Assembly (NCBI RefSeq): GCF_003261635.1
Contig: NZ_QFXK01000031.1
Span: forward strand, 310,001 to 374,000
Direction of reading: 5' to 3'
DNA from: Kribbella monticola
GTDB lineage: Bacteria > Actinomycetota > Actinomycetes > Propionibacteriales > Kribbellaceae
Length of the DNA stretch: 64,000 nucleotides
Position numbers and translations under genes: made by a program. Below the pieces are notes generated by a model. The model searched no databases. It was not told the origin of the DNA and was given only the letters and a program-made list of their open reading frames with translations. Of the stretch, positions 35,201 to 43,585 are shown piece after piece. How positions within the stretch are numbered: the stretch's first letter is position 1; each line of letters opens with the position of its first letter.

Positions 35201-35432
35201 GGACCAGCACTTGGTCCGGGCTCAGCCCTCTATTGCTGACACGGTCGACGACGGCCTCGACCAGCGTCGTCGTCTTGCCGGTACCAGGGCCGGCGAGAAC
35301 GAGAAGTGGACCACCCGGGTGGTCCACGACGGCTTGCTGGTCAGCATCCAGCACGGGCCGTGGGTGCTGCTCGCCCACACGCCCGGCCGGCTTCACCAGC
35401 CGGTATCGAGAACCTGTTCTACTGACCACCAC
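32205..35432 (-). CDS. adnA: AdnA-like UvrD helicase/iron-sulfur nuclease
   Basis: 1075 residues: UvrD-type motor (Walker A AGPGTGKTTTL, FVDEYQDTDPGQ, GDPDQSIYTFRGA, FYVAITRARERL) and a C-terminal AddB-like nuclease with VVDLKTGR and QLAIYQRA. Four cysteines frame the nuclease: Cys828 in IVDCPLRW and the C-terminal group Cys1056, Cys1059 and Cys1065 (CSRC...LC), the arrangement that binds a 4Fe-4S staple in AddB-type enzymes. With AdnB it should form the break-resection heterodimer. Transcribed before adnB, the same order as in mycobacteria. Start GTG 35432 is uncertain by a few codons. Confidence 0.9.
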   Translation of the reverse strand: MVVSRTGSRYRLVKPAGRVGEQHPRPVLDADQQAVVDHPGGPLLVLAGPGTGKTTTLVEAVVDRVSNRGLSPDQVLVLTFGRKAATELRDRITARLGRTTRVMPSMTFHSFCYALLRRFTPPDAFDVPLRLPSGPEQSLRLSEALAGSREVGMTKWPSSLHPALKTRGFTDEVQAVIGKARQLGLDPEDLSAIGQSASRSEWVAVGDFFEEYLQILDHEQVLDYSELIHRAVILAQQPEVQAKLREEFKVVFVDEYQDTDPGQTKLLQAIAGDGRDLVVVGDPDQSIYTFRGADVRGLLRFTDEFRTASGDQAAQIALATTRRFGTTLLRVSRNVVNRLGVPGTLDRDTFDRFRNPDASSCVFGPGKVEANLYSTSGAELEHIADLLRRAHVQDGVGWHEMAVLVRSGTWSIPPLRRALAAAGIPVDIAGDELPLSREPAVRPMLLALRAVADPVTLTVDVVRALALSPLGAMDAGQLRRLARVLRKRDREAANGQRLPRSSDELLREALLNPLLLDEQASPAEARFVALGERLLKARNILMAGAAPDEVMWSLWSESPWLRRLRGQANSGGETARAANRDLDSLCALFDAASRAEEQVGFKGVSAFLSELESLEIAADNRFDATYREAGVQLMTAHRSKGLQWRLVVVASVQEGQWPDLRRRGSLLEPDRLGPDGLVEPLSAGALLAEERRLFYVAITRARERLIVTAVQAPEADGDQPSRFLAELDIPLKLVAGRPRRPLSLSGLVADLRCVLSDPASSPALKRVAADRLAQLADAVDEREYPLVPTANPERWWGVRERTRSERPVANPDKPVPLTGSALTTIVDCPLRWFLQRRAGGETPSTSAIGFGMVLHTLADAVATGALPPEIDELNGWLDKVWTQLEFESTWISDRERVEAEDALRRFVAWHKGRPDRKLLGTEVEFDVLLPDENKPAVQVKGRMDRLEQDGDGAIRVVDLKTGRNMPTKPALARHVQLAIYQRAITSRQMKALGDDPRSGGAELVQLRHDDIGLPKVQSQAPLETDDDGRTWLDEAVEEAADMVRSEEFVAKRNDGCSRCDVRGLCPIQPEGREIV

Positions 35433-35510
35433 CCCATCCCATCAGAGGCTTCCGACAATTCGTGACGACACCCGGCCGCGGGCACCGGACTTCCCGGTAT
35501 ACGGACGGTT

Positions 35511-37433
35511 TCAGCGTCCGACGGAGACCTCACTGACCGGCAGCCACGCACTGAGCTTCGTCCCGCAGCCCGGGGTGGAGGAGATCGTCAGGGTCCCGTT
35601 GTGGACCCGGACCCGTTCGTACATTCCGGTCAGCCCGTGTCGCCCGGACCGGTCACCGTCAGGATCGAAGCCCGTCCCGTCGTCGGTGACGCACACGCGG
35701 ACGCCGTTGCCGGAGGTGATCTCGACAATCACCTCGACCGCGCTCGCCCCGGCGTGCTTGATCACGTTGGTCAACGCTTCCTGCACCAACCGGTACGCCG
35801 TGAGTTGGATGCCGTCCGGAATCCCGGCGGCGCCACCCCGCAGCTCGAACGCTACCGGCAGTCCCTGCTCCAGCAGGCCGTTCGCGAGCTCAGCGATCTC
35901 GTCGAGCCCTGGTTGCGGTGCCAGCGCCGGATCGGGGCGGCCTTCCGCGTCACGAAGCGCGGACAGCATCCGGTCCAGCTCACCGAGAGCCCGGCGACCG
36001 GCGTCCCCGATGCGCTGAAACCCGGCCAGTACCTCGTCGAGGTCACGCTGGGCCAGGTCAGGACCGGTCTCGGCCTGGATCACCATCAGGTTCACGTGAT
36101 GCGCGACCACGTCGTGCAGATCCCGGGCGATCTCGGAGCGCCCCTCGAGCAGGATCTGGGTCTCCTCGCGCTGCCGGTTCTGTTCCTCGAGCTCGACCTC
36201 ACGCAGCCGCGCGACCCTGGTCCGCTGGTACAGCCGGCCGACGACGCCGAGGCAGACCGGCAATAGCAGGATCGCCGAGAGGGTGACCGGCCATTGCCGG
36301 CCGACCAGCTCTTGGTAGTCCCAATTGGTCTCGAGCCCTTCCGATGGGAACCATCGGTTCCGGACCACCGGGAAGAGCGTGGAGATCAGACCGAAGCCGG
36401 CTGTAGCCGCGACAATCGGTGGAGCCGCCAAGGCGACGACTGCCACCGGCAACGCGACCGGCAGTGGGCGGAGGACGGCCAGTGTGTACAGCGCGATCGC
36501 GAGGGCGATCAGGAGCGTCCAGCGCTCCTCCGTCTGCCAGTAGGTCAGCAGTCCGGCCGCCGCCATGACGACGACAGGCACCTCGGGGCAGAGCCGCCGT
36601 AGTACGAGTGTGAATGGTGCGAACCCGATCGCGTACTGCATCCAGTGCGGAGCGGTCCACCAGTTGCCGAGGCTCTTGCCGTGCCAGATGTCCATCAGGA
36701 GCAGTGAAGCCATCGCCGTAGCCAGCAGGAGATCGACAGCGATTGCGTGATCCGGCTCGCCCAGCACCCGGCGTACGTCGTCAAAGCGTTCGCCGGTGGT
36801 GGCCAGCACTCGCGGCCGGTTCCACCGGTGCAGAGCGGCCAGCCCGGCCAGGCCCGCGAATGCCAGTGCGGCCGAGACCCACCAGGGCCAGGACATGTTG
36901 GCGATCTGGTCGTAGACCGCTGATGGGGTCCGTCCAGTCGACCCGTGAGAGCCGTCCGGACTCGTGAACTCCTGGAAGATCTCCGGGTACAGGTCCCAGG
37001 CCAGGATCCCGATGGAACTAGAGGCCAGCAGCGGGGCGATGGCGACAACCGCCGTGACGCCGACGGTGGGCACAGCCCGGCAGCGGCCGGCCAGGGACCA
37101 CAGTGCGAGCGTGCAGCCGATCAGCAGCACCCAGTCGGTCTCTCCGAGCAGTAGCGAGGTGTAGGCGCCGAGCGCCAGACCGGCCGAGGCCAGCACCGGA
37201 TCCACGCGGCGGATCGCGATCAGCGCGGGCGCGACCGCAACGATCACCTGGAGCGCGATCGGCGCGTACGGCCAGCCGTGCTGGGACTGGATGATCCGCA
37301 CCTGGGTGACGGCGAGCCCGGCGATCGCCAGCAGGACGTCCAGCGTAAAGGCGTCGCGAACCACCCGGCGGCTGATCGCTGCCATCAGCCGGGCTCCGTG
37401 CCCTCGCCGTACCGGCGCGATCGCTTCGTTCAC
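35511..37433 (-). CDS. Orphan membrane sensor histidine kinase (HisKA_3/NarL type)
   Basis: 640-residue kinase. Residues 30-400 contain about ten hydrophobic helices in two blocks split by a loop around 170-190 and another near 225. Then a short coiled coil, the phosphoacceptor helix with His in EIARDLHDVVAHHVN, and the HATPase domain (NVIKHAGA N-box, VTDDGTGFD, GRHGLTGMYERV). This class pairs with NarL/LuxR response regulators, but none is adjacent: neighbours are adnA and a MarR regulator. Signal unknown. Confidence 0.88.
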   Translation of the reverse strand: MNEAIAPVRRGHGARLMAAISRRVVRDAFTLDVLLAIAGLAVTQVRIIQSQHGWPYAPIALQVIVAVAPALIAIRRVDPVLASAGLALGAYTSLLLGETDWVLLIGCTLALWSLAGRCRAVPTVGVTAVVAIAPLLASSSIGILAWDLYPEIFQEFTSPDGSHGSTGRTPSAVYDQIANMSWPWWVSAALAFAGLAGLAALHRWNRPRVLATTGERFDDVRRVLGEPDHAIAVDLLLATAMASLLLMDIWHGKSLGNWWTAPHWMQYAIGFAPFTLVLRRLCPEVPVVVMAAAGLLTYWQTEERWTLLIALAIALYTLAVLRPLPVALPVAVVALAAPPIVAATAGFGLISTLFPVVRNRWFPSEGLETNWDYQELVGRQWPVTLSAILLLPVCLGVVGRLYQRTRVARLREVELEEQNRQREETQILLEGRSEIARDLHDVVAHHVNLMVIQAETGPDLAQRDLDEVLAGFQRIGDAGRRALGELDRMLSALRDAEGRPDPALAPQPGLDEIAELANGLLEQGLPVAFELRGGAAGIPDGIQLTAYRLVQEALTNVIKHAGASAVEVIVEITSGNGVRVCVTDDGTGFDPDGDRSGRHGLTGMYERVRVHNGTLTISSTPGCGTKLSAWLPVSEVSVGR

Positions 37434-37532
37434 CTCTTCATTCTGTGGCCCGACCAGGCCCAGGCCGTCACTCTTGAGAGTGATACCGACTCCTGGCGGG
37501 TCGAGGTGTGCGATGGTTCACCTTGGCGGATG

Positions 37533-37554
37533 TATAAATCGTTCATATAAATCG
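37533..37554 (+). promoter_or_regulatory. AT-rich direct repeats before marR-like gene
   Basis: TATAAATCG occurs at 37533-37541 and again at 37546-37554, in an AT-rich island just before GTG 37569. This is the probable core promoter and binding site of the MarR regulator itself. Confidence 0.5.
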
Positions 37555-37568
37555 GTTATGTTCCTGAG

Positions 37569-38027
37569 GTGAGCCGACAAGAACCTGCTCGTCGCCCTTC
37601 CACTGCCATCGGGGCAGCGCTTTACGGACTGGCCCTCAAGGCTGTGCGACGCAGTCCCCGTGAGATGACCCTGACCTCCTCTTCCACCCTGGCCACTCTG
37701 GACCGGACCGGCCCACGACGAATCACCGATCTGGCCGTGCGCGAGGGAGTCACCCAGCCCGCGATGACCGTCCTGGTTCGGGTGATGGAGGAATCCGGAC
37801 TGGTCGAGCGGAGAGGCGACCCGGCCGACAAGCGGGTCACATTGGTGGCGCTGACCGAGGCCGGTACGGCGTACGTGCGCGCGCGGCGCCGGGCGGGTGT
37901 CGACGAGTTCGTCCGCTTGATCGACCAACTCGAGGACGACGAGGTCGAGGCGCTCGCAGCAGCACTTCCGGCGCTGCAACATCTCGCAGCGCTCGACAGC
38001 CAAGAGCGAGAAGAGCCGAAGCAATGA
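37569..38027 (+). CDS. MarR-family transcriptional regulator
   Basis: 152-residue winged-helix repressor (recognition helix around ITDLAVREGVTQPAMTVLVRVMEESG; wing VERRGDPADKRVTLVALTEAG). Dimer helices at both ends. Its stop overlaps the ATG of the following efflux-type MFS gene (ATGA), so it very probably controls that transporter and itself through the repeat at 37533-37554. Start GTG 37569 sits close behind CTGAG. Confidence 0.88.
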   Translation: MSRQEPARRPSTAIGAALYGLALKAVRRSPREMTLTSSSTLATLDRTGPRRITDLAVREGVTQPAMTVLVRVMEESGLVERRGDPADKRVTLVALTEAGTAYVRARRRAGVDEFVRLIDQLEDDEVEALAAALPALQHLAALDSQEREEPKQ

Positions 38028-39472
38028 CCGGGCAGCCGACGAGCACGACTCCCGAGCACTCCGCAACGCGGCTGCTGGTGCCCGCCCTGATGTTCATAGC
38101 GCTGGTCGTGGCGGCAGTCGCCAGCCTCGGGACGCCGCTCATCACCAGCGTGGCGACGACGTTCCACGTCTCACTCGACAACGCGCAGTGGACGCTGACC
38201 ATCGCGCTGCTGAGTGGAGCCGTCGCGACGCCCGTCCTCGGCCGGCTCGGAGCCGGCCCGCATCGACGGGCCACGATTCTCGCCACGCTGGCGATCGTCG
38301 TCGCCGGCAGTGCGCTCACTGTGCTGCCGTTGCCGTTCGCGTGGCTGCTCGTCGGGAGGGCGGCCCAAGGCGTCGGGCTCGGTCTGACGGCGCTGATGAT
38401 GGGCGTGGCCCGCGACCATCTCCCCGAGGAGCGCAGCGCGCCCACCATCGCCCTGATCTCGGTGGTCTCGATCATCGGGGCCGGTGTTGGCTATCCTCTC
38501 GCCGCGCTGCTCGCGGAGTTCGGCGGGCTGCGCGTCGCCTACGGCCTCGGCCTGGTCGTCACCGCCGTCGCTTTCGTGACCGCCTGGCGCTCTGTACCCA
38601 AAGCCCCTGAGGGCCGCTCCGCCCATTTCGACATGGCGGGAGCGCTCCTTCTCGCGGGTGGTTTGTTCCTCATTCTGTTCCTCGCGAGCGAGACGAGTCT
38701 GTGGAGCCATCATCTGGTCCTCGCGGTGGTCCTCGCCGTCGTTGCTGTGCTCTTGCTCTGCGTCTGGACCCTCACCGAGCTTCGCAGCAAGACGCCGTTG
38801 GTCGACGTCCGCGCGGTACGGCACCCGGCGGTCGCCGGCGCGAACCTCGCCATGTTCGTCGGCGGGATCGGCATGTACCTCCTGCTCACGCTCATCACCC
38901 GGTACGCGCAAACGCCACACAGCGCCGGCTACGGCTTCGGCCTGACCACCTTCGTCGCCGGGCTGGTTCTCGTCCCGTTCTCTGTCCTGGGATTCGTCGC
39001 CGGCAAGCTCACGCCTCGGGTGCGTAAGCGGATCAACGGCCCCCTGCTCTTGGCCGGCAGCGCCGTCGTCGTCGGCGCCGGGTTCGTCCTCTTCGCAGCA
39101 GCGCGCTCGAACCTGCTCGAACTGTTCGCGGCGATGGGCGTCCTCGGTTTCGGCGTCGGCAGTTTCTCGGCAGCCATGCCCGGCGTCATCCTGGCCGTCA
39201 CCCCCAAGAGCGAAACGTCGAGCGCCATGAGCTTCAACTACGTCGTCCGCAGCGTCGGCTACTCCCTAGGCAGCGCCACAGGAGGCCTGGTCCTGGCCGC
39301 CGGCACCAACCCGGGCCGGCTCTTCCCGACCAACGGCGCCTACACAACCGCAGCACTGGTTGGCACCGCGGCGATGGCAATCACAACAATCACCAGCCTC
39401 ACCCTCGCCCGCCTCCACTCCCGCGACACCACGCCGACCGACGCGCAGCGCGAGGACCGGTCGAGTCGATAG
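38024..39472 (+). CDS. DHA2-like MFS drug-efflux transporter
   Basis: 482-residue major facilitator with about 14 helices. Typical marks: ATPVLGRLGAGPHRRATI loop between helices 2 and 3 and GRAAQGVGLGLTALMMG in helix 4-5, GAGVGYPLAALLAEFGGLR (motif C of exporters) in helix 5. Export of a toxic organic compound in exchange for protons is expected. Translationally coupled to the MarR gene, the classical substrate-inducible efflux pair. Substrate not known. Confidence 0.88.
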   Translation: MTGQPTSTTPEHSATRLLVPALMFIALVVAAVASLGTPLITSVATTFHVSLDNAQWTLTIALLSGAVATPVLGRLGAGPHRRATILATLAIVVAGSALTVLPLPFAWLLVGRAAQGVGLGLTALMMGVARDHLPEERSAPTIALISVVSIIGAGVGYPLAALLAEFGGLRVAYGLGLVVTAVAFVTAWRSVPKAPEGRSAHFDMAGALLLAGGLFLILFLASETSLWSHHLVLAVVLAVVAVLLLCVWTLTELRSKTPLVDVRAVRHPAVAGANLAMFVGGIGMYLLLTLITRYAQTPHSAGYGFGLTTFVAGLVLVPFSVLGFVAGKLTPRVRKRINGPLLLAGSAVVVGAGFVLFAAARSNLLELFAAMGVLGFGVGSFSAAMPGVILAVTPKSETSSAMSFNYVVRSVGYSLGSATGGLVLAAGTNPGRLFPTNGAYTTAALVGTAAMAITTITSLTLARLHSRDTTPTDAQREDRSSR

Positions 39473-39582
39473 CCGGCGCCCGTCGCGCCGCGCCAACCGG
39501 CCTGGCGGCTGACCGATGCTGTGGCGCCCGTAGCTGGTCGCCGGGACGTGGCAGGCTGGCAGTTCACCTGAACGGAGTTCGT

Positions 39583-40053
39583 GTGTTCAATCATGAGCCG
39601 GTTGGCTATCGGTGCCCGTTCTGTTTGGTGGCGGCAGGCGGGGAGGATCAGCTGACTTCGCGCGACGATGTGGTGCTGGAGTCGTCGCGGGCGTTCGCGT
39701 TCGTGTCGTCGCGCTGGTGGCCCAACAACCGCGGCCACGTGCTCGTCGCTCCGCGGGCTCACCACGAGAACTTGTACGACCTGCCCGCCGCCGACGGGTA
39801 CGCAGTACACGATCTGGTCCGCGAGGTCGCGATCGCGATTCGTTCGACGTACGGCTGCACGGGCGTCTCAACGCGCCAGCACAACGAGCCCGACGGGTAC
39901 CAGGACGTGTGGCACCTCCACGTCCACGTCTTTCCTCGCTATGCCGACGACAATCTCTACAACACTCGCCACTTGGCAACCCCGGCGACTCCGGACGAGC
40001 GCGCGCCGTACAGCCACAAGCTGCGGAGGTACTTCGCTGATGCGAAGGGATGA
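39583..40053 (+). CDS. HIT-family hydrolase
   Basis: 156-residue histidine triad protein with CPFC near the N-terminus (possible zinc site) and the catalytic HLHVHVF motif (about residue 112), preceded by NNRGHVLVAPRAHHENLYDL. HIT proteins split nucleotide phosphoramidates or dinucleotides. GTG 39583 is the start. The next gene begins inside its last codons (14-bp overlap), so the pair is co-translated. Confidence 0.85.
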   Translation: MFNHEPVGYRCPFCLVAAGGEDQLTSRDDVVLESSRAFAFVSSRWWPNNRGHVLVAPRAHHENLYDLPAADGYAVHDLVREVAIAIRSTYGCTGVSTRQHNEPDGYQDVWHLHVHVFPRYADDNLYNTRHLATPATPDERAPYSHKLRRYFADAKG

Positions 40054-40732
40054 GGGACTGCGAGCAGAGCTGATCGGCCGGATGACCACCGACGGCGAGG
40101 CGGTGCGCGCGTACCTCGCGTCGGCGGACGAGTACCGCGCTGAGTTCGCTGCGCGACCGGAAGCGTCCGGCAGCATCGATTGGCCGTACGGGTTACTCGA
40201 ATGGCGACCGCCGGAGACCGCACCGGCGACGGTGCGCCGGGTGATCACCGTCGTTCACGAGAACGCCGAGCGACTGGGTCACATCATCACGCAGTACGGC
40301 GAATGGCCGGGCAGGTCGCTCGTCGGCGAGGACGGGGCCGACGCGGCATGGCTCATCCTCCAGCATTGCGGCTCCGGTGTGCCCACTGTCGGTACGCCGG
40401 AGCTGCTGGCGTTCCAGCGGCGTTGCCTCCCGCTCCTCGAGCAAGCCGCGGCGATCGGCGAGGCGCACCCTCGCCACCTCGCGCACATAGCCGACAACCT
40501 GCACGCACGCGCCGACGAGCCACCGGAGTTCGCAGTACTCACGTCCGCGTACTCCGTCGTCGATGGTCAGCCGATCTTCAGCCGTCCCCTCGATCTCCGC
40601 GCCGTCGATCGCCGCCGAGGCGAGATCGGCCTGCTCCCATTGGCCGAGGACGTCCGCCGACGGGCATTCGGCGACCCCTTGTCGCCCATCGCCCCCGGCC
40701 TACCGGAGCCGTGGCCGGCGCTGGACCGCTGA
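40040..40732 (+). CDS. DUF6624-like protein
   Basis: 230 residues. The segment VITVVHENAERLGHIITQYGEWPGRSLVGEDGADAAWLILQH is typical of DUF6624, a family of unknown function. No signal peptide or membrane helix. ATG 40040 is chosen because it restores coupling to the HIT gene; the ORF is open further upstream only as a shadow of that gene. Joint action with the HIT hydrolase is possible but unproven. Confidence 0.72.
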   Translation: MRRDEGLRAELIGRMTTDGEAVRAYLASADEYRAEFAARPEASGSIDWPYGLLEWRPPETAPATVRRVITVVHENAERLGHIITQYGEWPGRSLVGEDGADAAWLILQHCGSGVPTVGTPELLAFQRRCLPLLEQAAAIGEAHPRHLAHIADNLHARADEPPEFAVLTSAYSVVDGQPIFSRPLDLRAVDRRRGEIGLLPLAEDVRRRAFGDPLSPIAPGLPEPWPALDR

Positions 40733-40931
40733 GGTGCTGAAGTTCTCCCGGCCGTGTGGGATGACTGGCGCGCGAGCGTTGGCGCTATGACCTGACTCGG
40801 TCGAATCGTGGGCGCTGAAGTTTGGTTGTTGCTTCTGGTCGATCCGCTGGCTTGGGTGAGTGCGAGTAGTGCCGGATCCGGGCTCGTACGCATCAAGGTC
40901 CAGCTGAGCGACGTCCGCGAGCTGCGCAGCT

Positions 40932-40995
40932 AGGCGCGACGAAGGAGCGCCGCCAACGGGCGGGTGGGAGCAGCGACGCAGGAGCTGCGCGGGGG
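40932..40995 (+). repeat. Copy of dispersed GCGACGnAGGAG repeat
   Basis: Copy C of the repeat described at 53774-54074: GCGACGAAGGAGCGCCG, about 20 nt, then GCGACGCAGGAGCTGCGC. It lies in the 280-bp gap between the DUF6624 gene and the convergent ATL gene; nothing else is visible there. Confidence 0.65.
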
Positions 40996-41012
40996 CTGTT
41001 CGTAGTACGAAG

Positions 41013-41318
41013 TCAGTCGTCGTTTGGGGTCCAGCGGACGGCGTTGAGGTTTACTTTGCCGTTGGTTACTCGGACTCCGTCGCCGCGGAGGAGTTCTAGC
41101 TGGGTGTCGCCGACTTCTTCGGCGGGGATGCCGCTGGCTCGGATGACGCGCCACCAGGGGACGCCGCCGCCGTACTCGCGCATGATGGCGCCGACCTGGC
41201 GGGGGCCGCCTTGGCCTACGTAGGTGGCGATGTCGCCGTAGGTCGCGACGCTGCCGGGTGGGATCGACTCGACGGCGAGCAGGACTGCTTCGACGTATTC
41301 CTCCCTGTCCACGGACAA
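41013..41318 (-). CDS. Alkyltransferase-like (ATL) protein, MGMT-type DNA-binding domain
   Basis: 101 residues covering the DNA-binding domain of O6-alkylguanine transferases (VATYGDIATYVGQGGPRQVGAIM) with PWWRVI in place of the active-site PCHRV, so no alkyl transfer is possible. ATL proteins flip O6-alkylguanine out and pass the lesion to nucleotide excision repair. A homologue sits near adnAB in M. tuberculosis as well. ATG 41318. No partner domain. Confidence 0.87.
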   Translation of the reverse strand: MSVDREEYVEAVLLAVESIPPGSVATYGDIATYVGQGGPRQVGAIMREYGGGVPWWRVIRASGIPAEEVGDTQLELLRGDGVRVTNGKVNLNAVRWTPNDD

Positions 41319-41428
41319 AAGGTAGCTGCCCGCGCCGACAGAATCGGTGCGCGGGCGGCGTACGGGTCAAACGAGCGACCCCGAAGATGGCGCCGACAAA
41401 GGTGTCCGCCGAGAAGGCGCGGCTGAGG

Positions 41429-42268
41429 TCAGGCGAGTGGGGCCAGGGCTTTGGCGAGGGGTTCGACGGCTGCGGGTGGGGAGTCGAGGGGGAGGTTCAT
41501 GACGACCAGGTCGACGCCTGCTTCGCCGTACGCCGCTGCCTCGGTTACTGCCTTGTCGAGGGGCTCGTCCGGGTCGATACGGACGTTGACCGAGCAGGTG
41601 ATCTCGGCGGGGTCGCGGCCCAGGTCGGCGCAGTGGGCGACGAGGATCTCTTTCAGCGGGGTCCATTCGGAGGGATTCGCGACGATGACGTTCCAGTGCT
41701 GGGCCCAGCGGGCTACAGCGCGGAGGGTGCGTTTGGGGCCCTTGCCGCCGATGGTGATCGGTGGGTGCGGGGTCTGGACGGCTTTCGGCTCGCAGTACGC
41801 GTCGGTGAGTTTGATGTACTCGCCGTCGAAGTTCGCGACCTTCTCCGTCAGCAGCGCGATCATCGCCTGGACGCCCTCGTCGAAACGGTCGAAGCGTTCC
41901 TTCAGCGGCGGCAGGTCGATCCCGTACGCGTCGCACTCCATCTGGTTCCAGCCGGCGCCGATGCCGAGTTCGAGCCGGCCGCCGGAGATGATGTCGGTGG
42001 TCGCGGCCATGTTCGCGAGTACGGCGGGGTGCCGGTAGATCATCCCGGTGACCTGGCAGCCGACCCGGATCCGCTGCGTCGCCTGAGCCAGTGCGGCGAG
42101 CGTCGTCCAGGCTTCGAGGTTGGGGCCGGCCATGTCGCCGGTGAGCGGGTAGAAGTGGTCCCAGTGCCAGGCCGACTCGAAGATCTCGAAGTCGTCGGCC
42201 GCGATCCACACGTCGCGCAGTTGCTGCCATGTCGTGTGCTCGGGCCTGGTCTTGATCGCAAACCGCAT
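41429..42268 (-). CDS. LLM-class F420-dependent oxidoreductase
   Basis: 279-residue luciferase-like TIM-barrel enzyme. Marks: N-terminal beta strand MRFAIKT, DIISGGRLELGIGAGWNQMECDAYGI (cofactor and substrate loop) and PPITIGGKGPKRTL. Actinobacterial members of this type use deazaflavin F420. ATG 42268 follows GGAGGAA; the longer frame to 42370 overlaps the divergent gene. Substrate unknown. Confidence 0.85.
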   Translation of the reverse strand: MRFAIKTRPEHTTWQQLRDVWIAADDFEIFESAWHWDHFYPLTGDMAGPNLEAWTTLAALAQATQRIRVGCQVTGMIYRHPAVLANMAATTDIISGGRLELGIGAGWNQMECDAYGIDLPPLKERFDRFDEGVQAMIALLTEKVANFDGEYIKLTDAYCEPKAVQTPHPPITIGGKGPKRTLRAVARWAQHWNVIVANPSEWTPLKEILVAHCADLGRDPAEITCSVNVRIDPDEPLDKAVTEAAAYGEAGVDLVVMNLPLDSPPAAVEPLAKALAPLA

Positions 42269-42362
42269 CGCAGTTCCTCCAAGGTAAAGGCTTACCGCCG
42301 CCTCGCACATTACCTCGGTACGACGGAGGTGTGGACGGCGTGCGACGGCGATAATCGGTGCG

Positions 42363-43220
42363 ATGAGCACAGCGGGGCGGGTCGAGCGGCTCGATGCCGC
42401 GCGGATGGCGGTTGGCGTCGAGCGTGCGACCGGGGTGCGGGTGGTTGTGGAAGGTCTGTGTTCCGGCGGCGAGGTCGGGGCTGCGTTCGTGCGCTGGGAG
42501 GACGGGCGGCGCGGAGTGCTGAAATGGCGGCCCGGTACGACGGTCGCCGAGCTGCGGGCGGGTCCGTTGGCGGTCGTGGACGTACTCCGGTCCGTTGGGT
42601 ATCCGGCTCCGGCGACCGAGCTGGCCGCTCAGGTCGGCGATGCCGTCGTGACCATCCAGGAGGTCTTACCTGGCACCACGGTGGATCGGCTGGACGAAGC
42701 CACGCTCGATCAGGCGCTCGCGCTCAATGAACTGCAGGCGGGAGTTCTCGCCGAGCAGCCGGACATCCCGATCGTGAGTCTCCATCTCATCGAGGACGGC
42801 CCGGGATTCTGCCTGCACGGGCCGCTTCGCAGACACAGCCGGCGTACGGCGAAGCTCGAGAGCTGGATCGCCGAGGTAGGCGCCGCGCACCCGAAAGAGC
42901 TCGCGGGTGACGACGCGATGCATCTCGATTTCCATCCGGGCAACCTGCTCGCGGCCGACGGCAAGCTCACCGGCGTCATCGACTGGGACGGGGCGGCCCG
43001 CGGCGACCGCCGACTCGACCTGGTGACGTTGCGTTTCGGCGCGCAGATCGGCTCGACGGCAGCAGCGCGGCTCGACGAGTTGCTCGACAGCTTTCCCGAA
43101 GACGTACTCCGGCCGCTCTGGGCGCACATGAGCTTGCGCATGGTCGACTGGGCGATCCGCCATTTCACACCGGCCGAGGTCGACCACTGGGTCACGTTCG
43201 CAGAAAGACGGACGGACTGA
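42363..43220 (+). CDS. APH-family phosphotransferase
   Basis: 285-residue aminoglycoside-phosphotransferase/choline-kinase-fold protein: small N-lobe (about 20-80), catalytic loop MHLDFHPGNLL and metal-binding GVIDWDGAARGDRRLDL. The family phosphorylates small molecules or antibiotics; nothing here fixes the substrate. Divergent from the LLM gene over 94 bp. Stop codon is followed by the convergent small membrane protein. Confidence 0.82.
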   Translation: MSTAGRVERLDAARMAVGVERATGVRVVVEGLCSGGEVGAAFVRWEDGRRGVLKWRPGTTVAELRAGPLAVVDVLRSVGYPAPATELAAQVGDAVVTIQEVLPGTTVDRLDEATLDQALALNELQAGVLAEQPDIPIVSLHLIEDGPGFCLHGPLRRHSRRTAKLESWIAEVGAAHPKELAGDDAMHLDFHPGNLLAADGKLTGVIDWDGAARGDRRLDLVTLRFGAQIGSTAAARLDELLDSFPEDVLRPLWAHMSLRMVDWAIRHFTPAEVDHWVTFAERRTD

Positions 43221-43239
43221 ATCAGCAGGCAGTGACCGG

Positions 43240-43578
43240 TCAGCCTCCGCACAGAGGATGGGCTTGCGAGATGGCGGCGAAGAGCGTGAACAGTTCGAAC
43301 AGGATGCCGGCGACGGCTGTGATCGCGAGCGTCATCACGAGCGGCTCCGGGTTGTGGCGGAACCAGCGGATCAGCAGCACGAGTGCGAGAACGCCCACGG
43401 CCAGCCCGATACCGCAGTACAGGTAGCCGGACAGCGGTAGTGCCAAGGTGCCGTCGCAGGTGCGCTGACGATGCCGGGCCACCGCGCGTTGGACGTTGCT
43501 CGACTTCAGCGCGAGCACGATGCCGACCGCGAGGATGCCGAAGACGACTCCCTGCCGCCTCCGGGCGTCCATCGCCAT
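43240..43578 (-). CDS. Small membrane protein, unknown function
   Basis: 112 residues with three predicted helices (about 12-28, 50-70, 80-105) and a basic stretch RAVARHRQRTCDG between the first two. I recognise no family. It starts 7 bp after the DUF2277 stop on the same strand, so both are probably one operon. Start could be at 43572 (second Met). Confidence 0.65.
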   Translation of the reverse strand: MAMDARRRQGVVFGILAVGIVLALKSSNVQRAVARHRQRTCDGTLALPLSGYLYCGIGLAVGVLALVLLIRWFRHNPEPLVMTLAITAVAGILFELFTLFAAISQAHPLCGG

Positions 43579-43585
43579 GCAGCGG

